Shown here one piece after another: positions 44,140-51,704 of a stretch of 51,704 bases of DNA. How positions within the stretch are numbered: position 1 is the stretch's first letter; every line of letters starts with the position of its first letter. The stretch covers positions 1-51,704 of the forward strand of contig DUMM01000020.1 of NCBI GenBank assembly GCA_012839845.1. The letters are read 5' to 3'. A program made the position numbers and the translations under genes. The DNA is from Bacillota bacterium (GTDB lineage: Bacteria; Bacillota; Limnochordia; DTU087). The notes beneath the pieces were generated by a model. The model had not been told where the DNA came from. It made no database searches and saw nothing but the letters and a program-made list of their open reading frames with translations.

Positions 44140-45464
44140 ACTTGGACGGCAGATTCCCCCTAGAAGAATACCTGGCCCGGGTGAAAACAGCAGAGGACAT
44201 TCGGGAGTACGGAGAAGTCACCCAGGTCATTGGATTGACCATCGAAGCTAACGGGCCTAGAGCCAGTATAGGGGATATCTGTCGGATTTTTACCGACGAA
44301 GCAGGTGATAAAGGCATTCCTGCCGAGGTAGTAGGCTTCCGGGACCGGCGCCTGATTCTGATGCCGTTAGGCGAACTAGCAGGAGTAGGTCCTGGGAGTT
44401 TAGTGGAGGCCGGCCGCGGCCAGCTGACTGTTGAGGTTGGCGACAAGCTTCTGGGAAGAGTCCTGGACGGGTTGGGAAGACCCTTTGACGGTAAAGGTCC
44501 CCTTCACGGAGAGACCCATTACCCCCTGCAGAACTCGCCGCCCGATCCGCTGGAGAGACAGAGAATCAAGGAGCCGCTGCCGGTGGGTGTAAGGAGTATC
44601 GACGGCCTCCTGACCTGCGGCAAGGGTCAGCGCATCGGAATCTTCGCAGGCAGCGGAGTGGGAAAGAGCACCCTATTGGGAATGATGGCCCGAAACACCA
44701 CTGCCGATGTCAACGTCATAGGTTTGATCGGCGAGCGGGGCAGGGAAGTCAGAGAGTTTATTGAGCGGGATCTGGGGCCGGAGGGACTGGCCCGTTCCGT
44801 GGTGATCGTTGCCACTTCAGATCAGCCGGCCCTAATCCGTCTGAAGGGTGCGTATACCGCTACCGCCGTAGCTGAGTACTTCCGAGATAAAGGATATGAT
44901 GTGCTTTTCATGATGGACTCTGTTACCCGCTTCGCGGTAGCGCAGCGGGAAGTGGGGCTAGCAGTAGGCGAACCCCCGGCGACTAGAGGATATCCGCCCT
45001 CGGTGTTTGCTGTTTTGCCCAAGCTGCTGGAACGGACAGGCCCGGGCAGTACGGGAACAATCACGGCTCTGTACACCGTACTGGTTGAAGGCGATGACAT
45101 GAATGAGCCCATTGCCGACACGGTGCGGGGTATTCTCGACGGCCACATCGTCCTCAGCCGTAAGCTTGCAGATCGCGGACACTATCCGGCCATCGATGTG
45201 CTGGCCAGTGTCAGCCGGGTGATGCCGGAGGTGGTATCCAAAGAGCACCTGCGGGCTGCAACACAGGTTAAAGAGATGATGGCTGCTTATGACGAGATGG
45301 AAGATCTGATCAATATCGGAGCCTATCGGTCCGGCTCAAATCCCCGGGTGGACAGGGCAATCAGCCTCATCGAGCCTATTCGGGGTTTTCTCAAACAGGA
45401 TATTTTCGAAAAAAGCACCTTCGATGACGCTCTCACAGGACTGTTGGACTTGACCGCCGGGTAA
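44136..45464 (+). CDS. fliI: flagellar type III export ATPase FliI
   Basis: A 442-residue F1-beta-like ATPase. The nucleotide motif GSGVGKST (about 172-179), RSVVIVATSDQPALIR, the Walker B strand VLFMMDSVTRFA and the arginine-finger region near GAYRSGSNPRVDRAI are intact. It powers export gate loading. The GTG at 44136 overlaps the fliH TGA (GTGA), but the TTG at 44142 has better spacing to GGAGG. Confidence 0.95.
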   Translation: MNLDGRFPLEEYLARVKTAEDIREYGEVTQVIGLTIEANGPRASIGDICRIFTDEAGDKGIPAEVVGFRDRRLILMPLGELAGVGPGSLVEAGRGQLTVEVGDKLLGRVLDGLGRPFDGKGPLHGETHYPLQNSPPDPLERQRIKEPLPVGVRSIDGLLTCGKGQRIGIFAGSGVGKSTLLGMMARNTTADVNVIGLIGERGREVREFIERDLGPEGLARSVVIVATSDQPALIRLKGAYTATAVAEYFRDKGYDVLFMMDSVTRFAVAQREVGLAVGEPPATRGYPPSVFAVLPKLLERTGPGSTGTITALYTVLVEGDDMNEPIADTVRGILDGHIVLSRKLADRGHYPAIDVLASVSRVMPEVVSKEHLRAATQVKEMMAAYDEMEDLINIGAYRSGSNPRVDRAISLIEPIRGFLKQDIFEKSTFDDALTGLLDLTAG

Positions 45465-45537
45465 ATGCGCGGGCAGATGAAGCTTTATGCAGCTGGGAAT
45501 TTGATTGGTCTTATTACTTGGTGTAGAGGGGATCGGC

Positions 45538-45990
45538 TTGGGCTTTCAGTTTAGTCTGCAAAAGGTACTGGAGCTCAGAGAGCGGTTGGAGCAGCAGGCT
45601 GCCGCTGAGCTCGGCCGCCTTAAGGCTCTGGAGGCAGAGGCCAAGGAAAAACTGCTCCAGCAGCGGCAGAAGCGGCAGGTGCAGCTGGAGGAGTGGAGAA
45701 GCAAAATTCAAGGCGTCCTGGATCTGGATGAGCTAGATGCCTACCGACGCTGGCTTGATGTCTTGGACGCCGCCATTGCAGAGCAGCAAGTCGTGGTGGA
45801 TGAACTCCATCAAGCAGTGCAGCGCCAAACAGAAGAATTCCTCACGGCGCGCCGCAACCGGCAAGTGTTGGAGAAGCTCCGGGAACATGAATATGCCCGA
45901 TTCTTGCAGGAACTTCTCAGGAAGGAACAGCGGGAGCTAGACGATATCGGAGCCACAAGGTTTGTACACCGGGAGGCGTCTTCTTCGTGA
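45538..45990 (+). CDS. fliJ: flagellar export protein FliJ
   Basis: A 150-residue, almost wholly helical coiled-coil protein, as in FliJ: FSLQKVLELRERLEQQAAAELGRLKALEAE at the start and ARRNRQVLEKLREHEYARFLQELLRKEQRELDDIGATRF at the end. It is the central stalk and chaperone-like factor of the export ATPase. The TTG at 45538 follows GAGGGG; the frame opens earlier at 45505. Confidence 0.9.
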   Translation: MGFQFSLQKVLELRERLEQQAAAELGRLKALEAEAKEKLLQQRQKRQVQLEEWRSKIQGVLDLDELDAYRRWLDVLDAAIAEQQVVVDELHQAVQRQTEEFLTARRNRQVLEKLREHEYARFLQELLRKEQRELDDIGATRFVHREASSS

Positions 45991-46559
45991 AGAAATGGTT
46001 TTTGGCAATACTGTTCTTGGTCATAGCGGCGGTTACGTCTGTTGGTGTTCTGCAGACAACAGGAGTAATTGACCTGCGGCCTTTAGTGATAAAGCAAATA
46101 GAATCCATCCCCGCACTAGCTCCCCATTTGGAGACCTACCGGGCTGGCCGGGAAGCGGAACAACGGCTGCAGGCGGCCATGGCAGAACTGGACGCGGTAA
46201 GGGATGAGCTAATCCAAAAAGAGATGGAATTGGAAGCTAGGGCAAAGGCGCTGGCCGCGGAACAACAGAGGTTGGCCAAGGAACGGCAGGCCTTGGATGA
46301 CGAAAGACAGGAACTTCTCAAGCTCAGGGATGAGGTGGAGCTGGTTAGATCCAGATTCCTGGAGCTGGAGAGGATGCGTTCAATCTACGCTGAGATGAGG
46401 GCTCGAGATGCGGCAGCGATCATGAGGGAGCTGCGGCCGGAGCTTGTCGCCTTCATCTTGAACGGCATGGACCCGGAAGTTGCTGGAGATATCCTGGCCA
46501 ATTTGGATCCCAAACTGGCAGCGGAGATTACCCGCATGAGTCTAAGTGATAAGAAATAG
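45987..46559 (+). CDS. ylxF: YlxF/MotE-like flagellar operon protein
   Basis: A 190-residue membrane-anchored protein: one N-terminal transmembrane segment (about 4-27), a coiled coil (about 55-125, rich in E, Q, R and L) and an MgtE-N-like C-terminal domain (about 135-185; MRARDAAAIMRELRPELVAFILNGMDPEVAGDILANLDP). In alphaproteobacteria MotE with the same end domain is a chaperone for MotC; in B. subtilis YlxF sits in the same slot between fliJ and fliK. The GTG overlaps the fliJ TGA. The role in this organism is inferred. Confidence 0.85.
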   Translation: MKKWFLAILFLVIAAVTSVGVLQTTGVIDLRPLVIKQIESIPALAPHLETYRAGREAEQRLQAAMAELDAVRDELIQKEMELEARAKALAAEQQRLAKERQALDDERQELLKLRDEVELVRSRFLELERMRSIYAEMRARDAAAIMRELRPELVAFILNGMDPEVAGDILANLDPKLAAEITRMSLSDKK

Positions 46560-46562
46560 ACA

Positions 46563-46581
46563 TCAAGGGCTGTGCCCTTGA
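46563..46581 (+). other. perfect hairpin between ylxF and fliK
   Basis: TCAAGGGC pairs with GCCCTTGA around TGT (8 bp). No T-run follows. It is probably an mRNA stability or processing element. Confidence 0.55.
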
Positions 46582-46622
46582 CATATAACCAAAACTCAAA
46601 GGAAAGGAGGTGTGACGGAAAA

Positions 46623-48734
46623 GTGCTGACAGACCTGATGTCTCCGGCGGTACTCGCTTTTCCGAAAGACACAACCCCTGCAGGACCAAGCAAGGGTGCG
46701 GGAAAAGCAACTCCTTCGGGGGGCTGGGCTTTCGAGAACACCCTGCGTAGAGTACTCAGTCAGGAGAGAGCTAGACTCGCAGACGAAAGCGTTGACTCCA
46801 CTAAAGCAGATAAAGGCAGTGAAGAGACAGACTATGAGGCTGAAGACGGCCAGGTGTTGACCCTGTCTTACCTCGGATATGTACCTCCTATGGGCTTAGG
46901 AAGCAATGCTGCTAATAACGAGTCTTTTACGCCTGCGGATGCGGTAGACCAAGCTGATGCTGAATTGGAAGCGGCCGTATCGATTTCCGGGATCCTCGGA
47001 AAGGCAGCTAGAACAGCAGCCGGTGTCGAGGGAGCTTTCCCGGAAAGCGCGCAGCTGCACCCGGAGGCGGAAGGATTCGATGCAGCGCAGGTGGGGGGGT
47101 CTTGGCAGAAGGTTAGCCCAGCTTCAGACGCAGCAGCAGATGAATCCCTTGATGGGATAGCAGCAGCACCGGCTTTCGCAGGTGTGGAAGGGGTGAGCCT
47201 GGGAGACGGCAGCCCGGCCGGCACCCAAGCTCCAGGGGTCCTTGGCAAGAAGCCGTTTGAAAACGAAGCATCGTTCCAAACCAGAAACACAGCACTTAGT
47301 CCCAGATTGACTGGAACAGACAACGACCCAGCTGTCCCGCTGCGGGTGCAGAGATTTCAGAGGATGCAGCGGACACCATGGGGCGCCAAACGTCTTCGGA
47401 CAGCCTCAGGACTTCTTGCAGCCGATGAAGGAGCAGGTTCATCCAGAGGAATCCGGACCGAGACGCTGAAAGGTGCACTGGAAGAGGCAGGAGTTGAGAT
47501 AAAGCATAAAGCCCTGCTTTTCTCAGGCGAACTCTCAGAGGCTGAAGACGCTGTGCAGCAGGGTATGGACCTGGCAAAGGAAGTGCTAGCCGCAGCCCAG
47601 GCACCTGGAAGAGCCTTCGAAGCGCCTGAAGTCGGTATTGAAGGGCAGATTGCTCTGCGGCAAGAAACCGAAAACCTTGTGCCGTCGGAGATAAACACAG
47701 GATTAGACGCAGTTTCAGATCTGGCTCAGTTCTCAACCGGTGAAATTGATGACCCGTCTCATGCAGCATTTAGCCAGCAGGAAACGGGCCTCAACGCACA
47801 AACCGAACAAGCAGGAGATCCAGGTCAAGACCCCACCGCTCCTATTCAGCTGGCACCGGCGGGGCTATCCGGGTATGAAGCGGTAATGGATATGCCTGTG
47901 GGCCAGACCGCGGCAGACCTCAATGACCGGAAGGTCAATGCCGGGAGCGGTCAATCAAGCAGGAATGCGGCCAGCTTTCCGAGAGGGGTAGAGGGACAGG
48001 GAAATGCCCTTCCACCAGAGACCGAGTCTGCACCTTCAATCGAAGGGTCCGGTAGGACCATGGCCGAATCTGACTACAGCGCCATCCAGAATGACATCCC
48101 AGACGGGCAGGAAACTGCCAACGGGGGTCGGGAGTCTAGAGCAAAAGATGGCTACCTAAAGGCCGACGAGTCGGACCTGCAAGCTAGCAGCCGCCTTGGC
48201 GGTTTGGGAGAGCAAGCAGCCCATGTGGCAGATCCCTCGGATGCAGGCTTTGAGCAACCAGCACAGAGTACGGCCCTCAGTCCGCAGCAGCGGGCACAAG
48301 AAGCAAAGGTGAGCTCTAACCAAGTGATGGAACAGATTGTTCGAGGCGTAGAGCTGAACCTAAAGGGCGAATACGGCGAAATCCGCCTGCAGCTAAAGCC
48401 CGACAGTCTGGGAGAGGTGGAAGTCAGAATTGCCAGCAACAACGGCATCGTTTCGGCAGAGTTCATTGCAGAAAGCCAGCGGGTAAAGGCTCTCATCGAG
48501 GCTGGTTTGCCTCAGCTGAAGCAGCAGCTTATCGAACAGGGCCTGAACGTCCAGGAGCTTTCGGTCCAAGTTGGAGGGGGCAGTACTTACAGTCGAGATC
48601 CCTACTCGAGAAGTGCTGAGCCCGACACCTCAGGCATTTGGTGGCACAGCGGTGAGCGGCTGGTTTCGAGAGCTGGAGAAAGCACCCAGATTCGGTATGC
48701 TCGATGGGGCAGCACCATCGATTACAGGGTGTGA
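46623..48734 (+). CDS. fliK: flagellar hook-length control protein FliK
   Basis: A 703-residue exported ruler protein, long for the family (often about 400-500). Residues 1 to about 560 are low-complexity, rich in A, E, G, P, Q and S, with no fold visible, as expected for the ruler. The C-terminal Flg_hook domain (about 575-665) has GVELNLKGEYGEIRLQLKPDSLGEVEVRI and SQRVKALIEAGLPQLKQQL, which switches export specificity by contacting FlhB. The GTG at 46623 is in the family position, with AAAGGAGGTG upstream. Confidence 0.88.
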   Translation: MLTDLMSPAVLAFPKDTTPAGPSKGAGKATPSGGWAFENTLRRVLSQERARLADESVDSTKADKGSEETDYEAEDGQVLTLSYLGYVPPMGLGSNAANNESFTPADAVDQADAELEAAVSISGILGKAARTAAGVEGAFPESAQLHPEAEGFDAAQVGGSWQKVSPASDAAADESLDGIAAAPAFAGVEGVSLGDGSPAGTQAPGVLGKKPFENEASFQTRNTALSPRLTGTDNDPAVPLRVQRFQRMQRTPWGAKRLRTASGLLAADEGAGSSRGIRTETLKGALEEAGVEIKHKALLFSGELSEAEDAVQQGMDLAKEVLAAAQAPGRAFEAPEVGIEGQIALRQETENLVPSEINTGLDAVSDLAQFSTGEIDDPSHAAFSQQETGLNAQTEQAGDPGQDPTAPIQLAPAGLSGYEAVMDMPVGQTAADLNDRKVNAGSGQSSRNAASFPRGVEGQGNALPPETESAPSIEGSGRTMAESDYSAIQNDIPDGQETANGGRESRAKDGYLKADESDLQASSRLGGLGEQAAHVADPSDAGFEQPAQSTALSPQQRAQEAKVSSNQVMEQIVRGVELNLKGEYGEIRLQLKPDSLGEVEVRIASNNGIVSAEFIAESQRVKALIEAGLPQLKQQLIEQGLNVQELSVQVGGGSTYSRDPYSRSAEPDTSGIWWHSGERLVSRAGESTQIRYARWGSTIDYRV

Positions 48735-48764
48735 TTCATCAATCAGCGGCAGGGAGGTGAGAAC

Positions 48765-49199
48765 ATGTATGTTGCAAAAACCGGCACATCCGCCTATACA
48801 GACTACAATACCGGAGCAGCAGACCCCAGTAAACGAAACGAGCTGGGAAAGAACGAGTTTTTGCGGCTGCTTATAACCCAGCTGAAGTACCAAGATCCAA
48901 TGGAACCGGTCAAAGACCAAGATTTCATTGCCCAGCTGGCCCAATTCTCTGCCCTAGAGCAGACCGAGAACCTCCGCAGAGTTATGGAGCAGTTTGCTCA
49001 AAGCCAGGAGCAGATGGGCATTATTGCCCAGGCAACGGGTCTTTTGGGCAGGGAGGTGGTCGTAGTCAACTCCGAGACTGGGGAGAAAACCACCGGCATA
49101 GTGAGCTCCATCAGGTTTGTAGATGGTGTCCCTCAGCTGCAGGTAAACGGATCAGTGTATTTCCTGTGGGAAGTTCAGGCTGTTAACTCAGGTGATTAG
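48765..49199 (+). CDS. flgD: flagellar hook capping protein FlgD
   Basis: A 144-residue hook scaffold. NELGKNEFLRLLITQLKYQDPMEPVKDQDFIAQLAQFSALEQ is the hallmark of the N-terminal half. The rest is short, ending after a FlgD Tudor-like segment (GREVVVVNSETGEKTTGIVSSIRF), so this is the compact Gram-positive form. The site GGGAGGTGAG precedes the ATG. Confidence 0.93.
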   Translation: MYVAKTGTSAYTDYNTGAADPSKRNELGKNEFLRLLITQLKYQDPMEPVKDQDFIAQLAQFSALEQTENLRRVMEQFAQSQEQMGIIAQATGLLGREVVVVNSETGEKTTGIVSSIRFVDGVPQLQVNGSVYFLWEVQAVNSGD

Positions 49200-49231
49200 T
49201 ACAGACCGATGGAGCAAGAGAGGTGATTGCT

Positions 49232-49627
49232 GTGACTGATAAGCTCCCGGGACTGCACATGCGGATTCCGCCGCAGCCTATCACGGAGCGGCAGCGGCCT
49301 ACACCGGTCAGCAGACCGGAGACCGGCGGCGCAGCATTCCAGGAGATCCTCAAGAAAAGGCTGGATACTTCAACCCTGAAGTTCTCTGGACACGCCCAAG
49401 CTAGGCTGAGGCTCCGGGGAATTCAGCTGGATGCTGAGCAGCTTCGCAAGCTGGAGGAAGCGGTGGATAAAGCTGCTGCCAAGGGTTCCCGAGATACCCT
49501 GGTAGTGATGAATGGAAACGTATTTGTGGTAAGTGTGCGGAACCGCACCGTGATAACCGTGGTTGACCGGGATTCAGCTAGAGAAAACGTGTTTACCCAG
49601 ATCGACAGCGCGGTGTTAACCGACTGA
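49232..49627 (+). CDS. flagellar operon protein of the TIGR02530 type
   Basis: A 131-residue protein found between flgD and flgE in many Bacillota flagellar operons. The disordered N-terminal half (about 1-40, proline-rich) is followed by LKFSGHAQARLRLRGIQLDAEQLRKLEEAVDKAAAKGSRDTLVVMNG, then VSVRNRTVITVV. The biochemical role is not known to me. The GTG at 49232 has GAGAGGTGA upstream; GTG 49223 is within that site. Confidence 0.82.
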   Translation: MTDKLPGLHMRIPPQPITERQRPTPVSRPETGGAAFQEILKKRLDTSTLKFSGHAQARLRLRGIQLDAEQLRKLEEAVDKAAAKGSRDTLVVMNGNVFVVSVRNRTVITVVDRDSARENVFTQIDSAVLTD

Positions 49628-49736
49628 GATTACAACACCCCGGAAAGTTGAGAGGCTGGACCGGAGGGAGGCCTTGAGGAACTGCGGAACGACCGAAGCA
49701 GTTCCTGCCGGGGGATGAAAAGGAGTGGAAGACACC

Positions 49737-51284
49737 ATGATGCGATCCCTTTTCTCCGGTGTATCTGCTCTGAGAAACCACCAGATCAGAATGGACGTGA
49801 TTGGCAACAACATAGCCAATGTAAACACAGTGGGATTTAAGAGCAGCCGAGTCACGTTTAGAGAGGTTCTGAATCAAACCATAAAGGCTGCCAGCAGCCC
49901 CCAAGGGGGACGGGGCGGCGTAAATCCTATACAAATCGGACTTGGCATGGCCCTGGGCTCCATTGACGTCATTCACAGCCAGGGCAGCCCAGAAGTAACC
50001 GGACGCCAGACGGACATGGCCATCGAAGGCGATGGGTTCTTTATTCTGTCCGACGGATCCCGCTACTTCTACACGAGAGCCGGTCTGTTCGGCGTTGACA
50101 AAGACGGATCTCTGGTGAGTACCGTCAACGGCATGAAGGTGATGGGATACAAAGCGGTCAACGGACAAGTCGATCCCAAGGGGGGACTGACTAGCTTGGT
50201 CATACCAGTGGGAGCCACCATCAAGCCCATCGCCACCAGCACGGTCAAGTTCAGCGGCAACCTGGACTCCCGGATGGATTGGGAATGGAAGCTGTTGAAA
50301 TCGGAGTTTACGCTCAACAGTCAGTCTTACTCTGCAAGAGTTGAGAAGACCGATGAGTTTGGCAAGTGGACACTCAAGATTGTTGACTCATATGGCAAGG
50401 TCGTATTATCAGAGGTCGTTCTCCAGGACGGAGATGGACTTGCATTCGTCGATCCGACCAGTCGTGGCACTACGCCAACTAAAGAGGTAAAGATAGGAGG
50501 CGTGAGATATAGTCTAGAAATAGCAGAAGACGGTCTCACGATAAGACGTGTAGGTGGTGGTGGTGGTAGTGAGACTAAGACTACACTTCCAGCGTCCCTG
50601 GAACGTCCCCAAGTGACACAGACAGTCGATGTTTTCGATTCTCTGGGAAATACCCATGCCGTAAGCTTCGTGTTAACCAAAGTTGGCGTTAACACGTGGC
50701 AGTGGAAGGCAACTTGCAACGTTCCCGGGTTTGATGGCGGAGAAGGAGAAATAGTAGGAGAAATAGTATTCGATAGTACCGGCGCCATCGAGAGCATTAC
50801 CGGTGACCCGCTGGTGTTTACGCCGGTGGGAGCAGATACTGTGCAGATCATGCCGGATTTCACAGCCCTAGTGCAGAATGCTGCTGAAGGCACATTGGTC
50901 TTTGAAAGCCAGGACGGCTATCCGCAGGGAACCTTGGTAGGTTTCAGCGTCGACGAGGCTGGAAATATCATCGGCGAGTATTCTAACGGCCTCACCGAGG
51001 TATTGGGACAGATAGCCATTGCAGTGTTCAACAATCCGGCGGGCCTTGCCAAGGCCGGAGATACCACCTTTGTGGTGTCAGCTAATTCGGGAGAACCCAA
51101 GGTCGGGCAGCCCGGCACAGGTTCTAGGGGCAAGATCATTCCCGGCTCGCTGGAGATGAGCAATGTGGATCTATCACAGGAGTTTACGGATATGATCATT
51201 ACTCAGCGGGGATTCCAGGCCAACTCAAGGATTATTACCACGTCAGATGAGATGCTCCAGGAGCTGGTGAATCTCAAGCGATAG
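49737..51284 (+). CDS. flgE: flagellar hook protein FlgE
   Basis: A 515-residue hook subunit. N-terminal MRSLFSGVSALRNHQIRMDVIGNNIANVNTVGFKSSR and C-terminal DLSQEFTDMIITQRGFQANSRIITTSDEMLQELVNLKR form the coiled-coil base and are conserved. TDMAIEGDGFF and YTRAGLFGVDKDGSLV lie in the D1 part. The middle (about 190-350) is the exposed domain and carries a five-glycine run and a GEIVGEIV duplication. The ATG at 49737 or 49740 is supported by AAAAGGAG. Confidence 0.94.
   Translation: MMRSLFSGVSALRNHQIRMDVIGNNIANVNTVGFKSSRVTFREVLNQTIKAASSPQGGRGGVNPIQIGLGMALGSIDVIHSQGSPEVTGRQTDMAIEGDGFFILSDGSRYFYTRAGLFGVDKDGSLVSTVNGMKVMGYKAVNGQVDPKGGLTSLVIPVGATIKPIATSTVKFSGNLDSRMDWEWKLLKSEFTLNSQSYSARVEKTDEFGKWTLKIVDSYGKVVLSEVVLQDGDGLAFVDPTSRGTTPTKEVKIGGVRYSLEIAEDGLTIRRVGGGGGSETKTTLPASLERPQVTQTVDVFDSLGNTHAVSFVLTKVGVNTWQWKATCNVPGFDGGEGEIVGEIVFDSTGAIESITGDPLVFTPVGADTVQIMPDFTALVQNAAEGTLVFESQDGYPQGTLVGFSVDEAGNIIGEYSNGLTEVLGQIAIAVFNNPAGLAKAGDTTFVVSANSGEPKVGQPGTGSRGKIIPGSLEMSNVDLSQEFTDMIITQRGFQANSRIITTSDEMLQELVNLKR
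50553..50567 (+). repeat. (GGT)5 triplet repeat inside flgE
   Basis: Five in-frame GGT codons (residues 273-277) that encode a glycine run in the surface-exposed domain. Triplet slippage would change its length without a frameshift. Confidence 0.9.
50745..50768 (+). repeat. 12-bp tandem duplication inside flgE
   Basis: GGAGAAATAGTA occurs twice without spacer, encoding GEIVGEIV. Both copies are identical, which suggests a recent in-frame duplication. Confidence 0.9.
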
Positions 51285-51311
51285 ACCCTGCTGTTAAGTG
51301 ACGGTTAGGCT

Positions 51312-51451
51312 GGTCGGGGCGAGGGGTGCGACCCTCCCCCGGCCCATATCTCCCAAGTCCGCGCAGTAGGATCGATGGATCTGCCGGAAGGCGCAGATCT
51401 CTAGGAGTTCTGCTTACGAAAGGGGGGCGGGGACGGTGTAGAAACCCGTCC
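51312..51451 (+). other. three hairpins between flgE and motA
   Basis: Stem 1 (51312-51344): GGTCGGGG and GAGGG against CCCTC and CCCCGGCC with one wobble. Stem 2 (51378-51399): GATCTGC/GCAGATC. Stem 3 (51431-51451): GGACGG/CCGTCC, ending 8 bases before the motA ATG. None has a T-run. No flbD-like open frame lies here. The 175-base gap may be a structured leader for motA. Confidence 0.5.
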
Positions 51452-51459
51452 GCAGAAAC

Positions 51460-51704
51460 ATGGATTTTGCAACACTTGTTGGTCTAGTCGGTGGTTTCGC
51501 GTTGGTCCTTGCAGCTATCTCGGTGGACGGCACTGTGGCAGGTTTTTTGCACTTGCCATCCATCATGGTGACTCTCGGCGGCACCATAGCAGCTACCTTT
51601 GTCAATCACTCGCTGTCCGATATATCCAGGGTTATCGCCATGTTGAGAATTGCCTTTACCGAACGGGCTTATTCTGGCCGGGAGTTGATTGACCAGCTGG
51701 TGGC
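51460..51704 (+). CDS. motA: flagellar motor stator protein MotA (5' part, runs off the window)
   Basis: The first 81 residues of a MotA/TolQ-type stator subunit. Two hydrophobic stretches are seen: DFATLVGLVGGFALVLAAI and then LPSIMVTLGGTIAATFVNH, which match transmembrane helices 1 and 2 of MotA. The following HSLSDISRVIAMLRIAF begins the cytoplasmic segment. The ATG at 51460 has only a weak ribosome binding site. It sits after flgE, as in several clostridial operons; motB would be expected next. Confidence 0.85.
   Translation, partial: MDFATLVGLVGGFALVLAAISVDGTVAGFLHLPSIMVTLGGTIAATFVNHSLSDISRVIAMLRIAFTERAYSGRELIDQLV

Noticed and set aside
1-51704. CRISPR arrays, insertion sequences, prophage, tRNA and rRNA genes
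   Set aside because: No regularly spaced repeats, transposase motifs, integrase or phage genes, or rRNA/tRNA sequence were found on reading the window.

Overview
The window is a chromosomal block from a motile, probably endospore-forming member of the Bacillota (low-GC Gram-positive lineage, here moderately GC-rich). The evidence is the gene order fapR-plsX-fab / rnc-smc-ftsY-ylxM-ffh-rpsP-rimM-trmD-rplS-lepB-rbgA-rnhB / dprA-topA-hslVU-flagella, the sporulation gene ylbJ, B. subtilis-type ribosome binding sites (AGGAGG) and many TTG and GTG starts. I cannot name the species. Several details (no codY, DUF494/Smg between dprA and topA, a sigma factor between rnc and smc) point to a lineage away from Bacillus, perhaps a deep clostridial or limnochordial group; that is inference. 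No transposons, CRISPR arrays, tRNAs or rRNAs were seen.

Layout: (1) 1-4.5 kb: a left edge with no recognisable gene, a Crp/Fnr regulator, an Asp23-family protein and a fatty-acid-kinase pair (FakA plus a DegV/FakB protein) closed by a terminator. (2) 4.7-9.3 kb: rsmD, coaD, a coiled-coil protein, msrA, ylbJ on the minus strand, and a secreted LysM protein. (3) 9.3-17.1 kb: a consensus promoter, yceD-rpmF, then the FapR-controlled lipid operon fapR-plsX-fabH-fabD-fabG-acpP-fabF running into rnc. (4) 17.2-27.5 kb: a SigH-like sigma factor flanked by terminators, smc-ftsY, then ylxM-ffh-rpsP-khpA-ylqD-rimM-trmD-rplS (secretion, ribosome and tRNA maturation). (5) 27.5-39.1 kb: lepB, rbgA, rnhB, an HD-GYP protein, yraN, yifB, a small zinc-ribbon protein, dprA, smg, topA, hslV, hslU. 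(6) 39.2 kb to the end: a cyclic-di-GMP-I riboswitch with its own terminator, followed by flgB-flgC-fliE-fliF-fliG-fliH-fliI-fliJ-ylxF-fliK-flgD-(TIGR02530-like)-flgE and the start of motA.

Functional links: FakA/DegV and PlsX both yield acyl-phosphate, and FapR senses malonyl-CoA, so the left third is centred on membrane lipid supply. The HD-GYP protein (predicted c-di-GMP hydrolase) and the riboswitch at the head of the flagellar operon suggest a c-di-GMP circuit in which high c-di-GMP shuts flagellar transcription off. In this class-I aptamer the ligand-contacting bases corresponding to Vc2 G20, A47 and C92 appear conserved, and the strand pairing logic supports an OFF switch.

Most of the window is ordinary housekeeping sequence. 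I did not find a clearly new multi-gene system. The items most worth a second look are the riboswitch logic, the hairpin that overlaps the yifB start, the N-terminally extended HslV, the inverted repeats between degV and rsmD that share a 9-mer with the FapR operator, the sigma factor between rnc and smc, and the dprA-smg-topA order.
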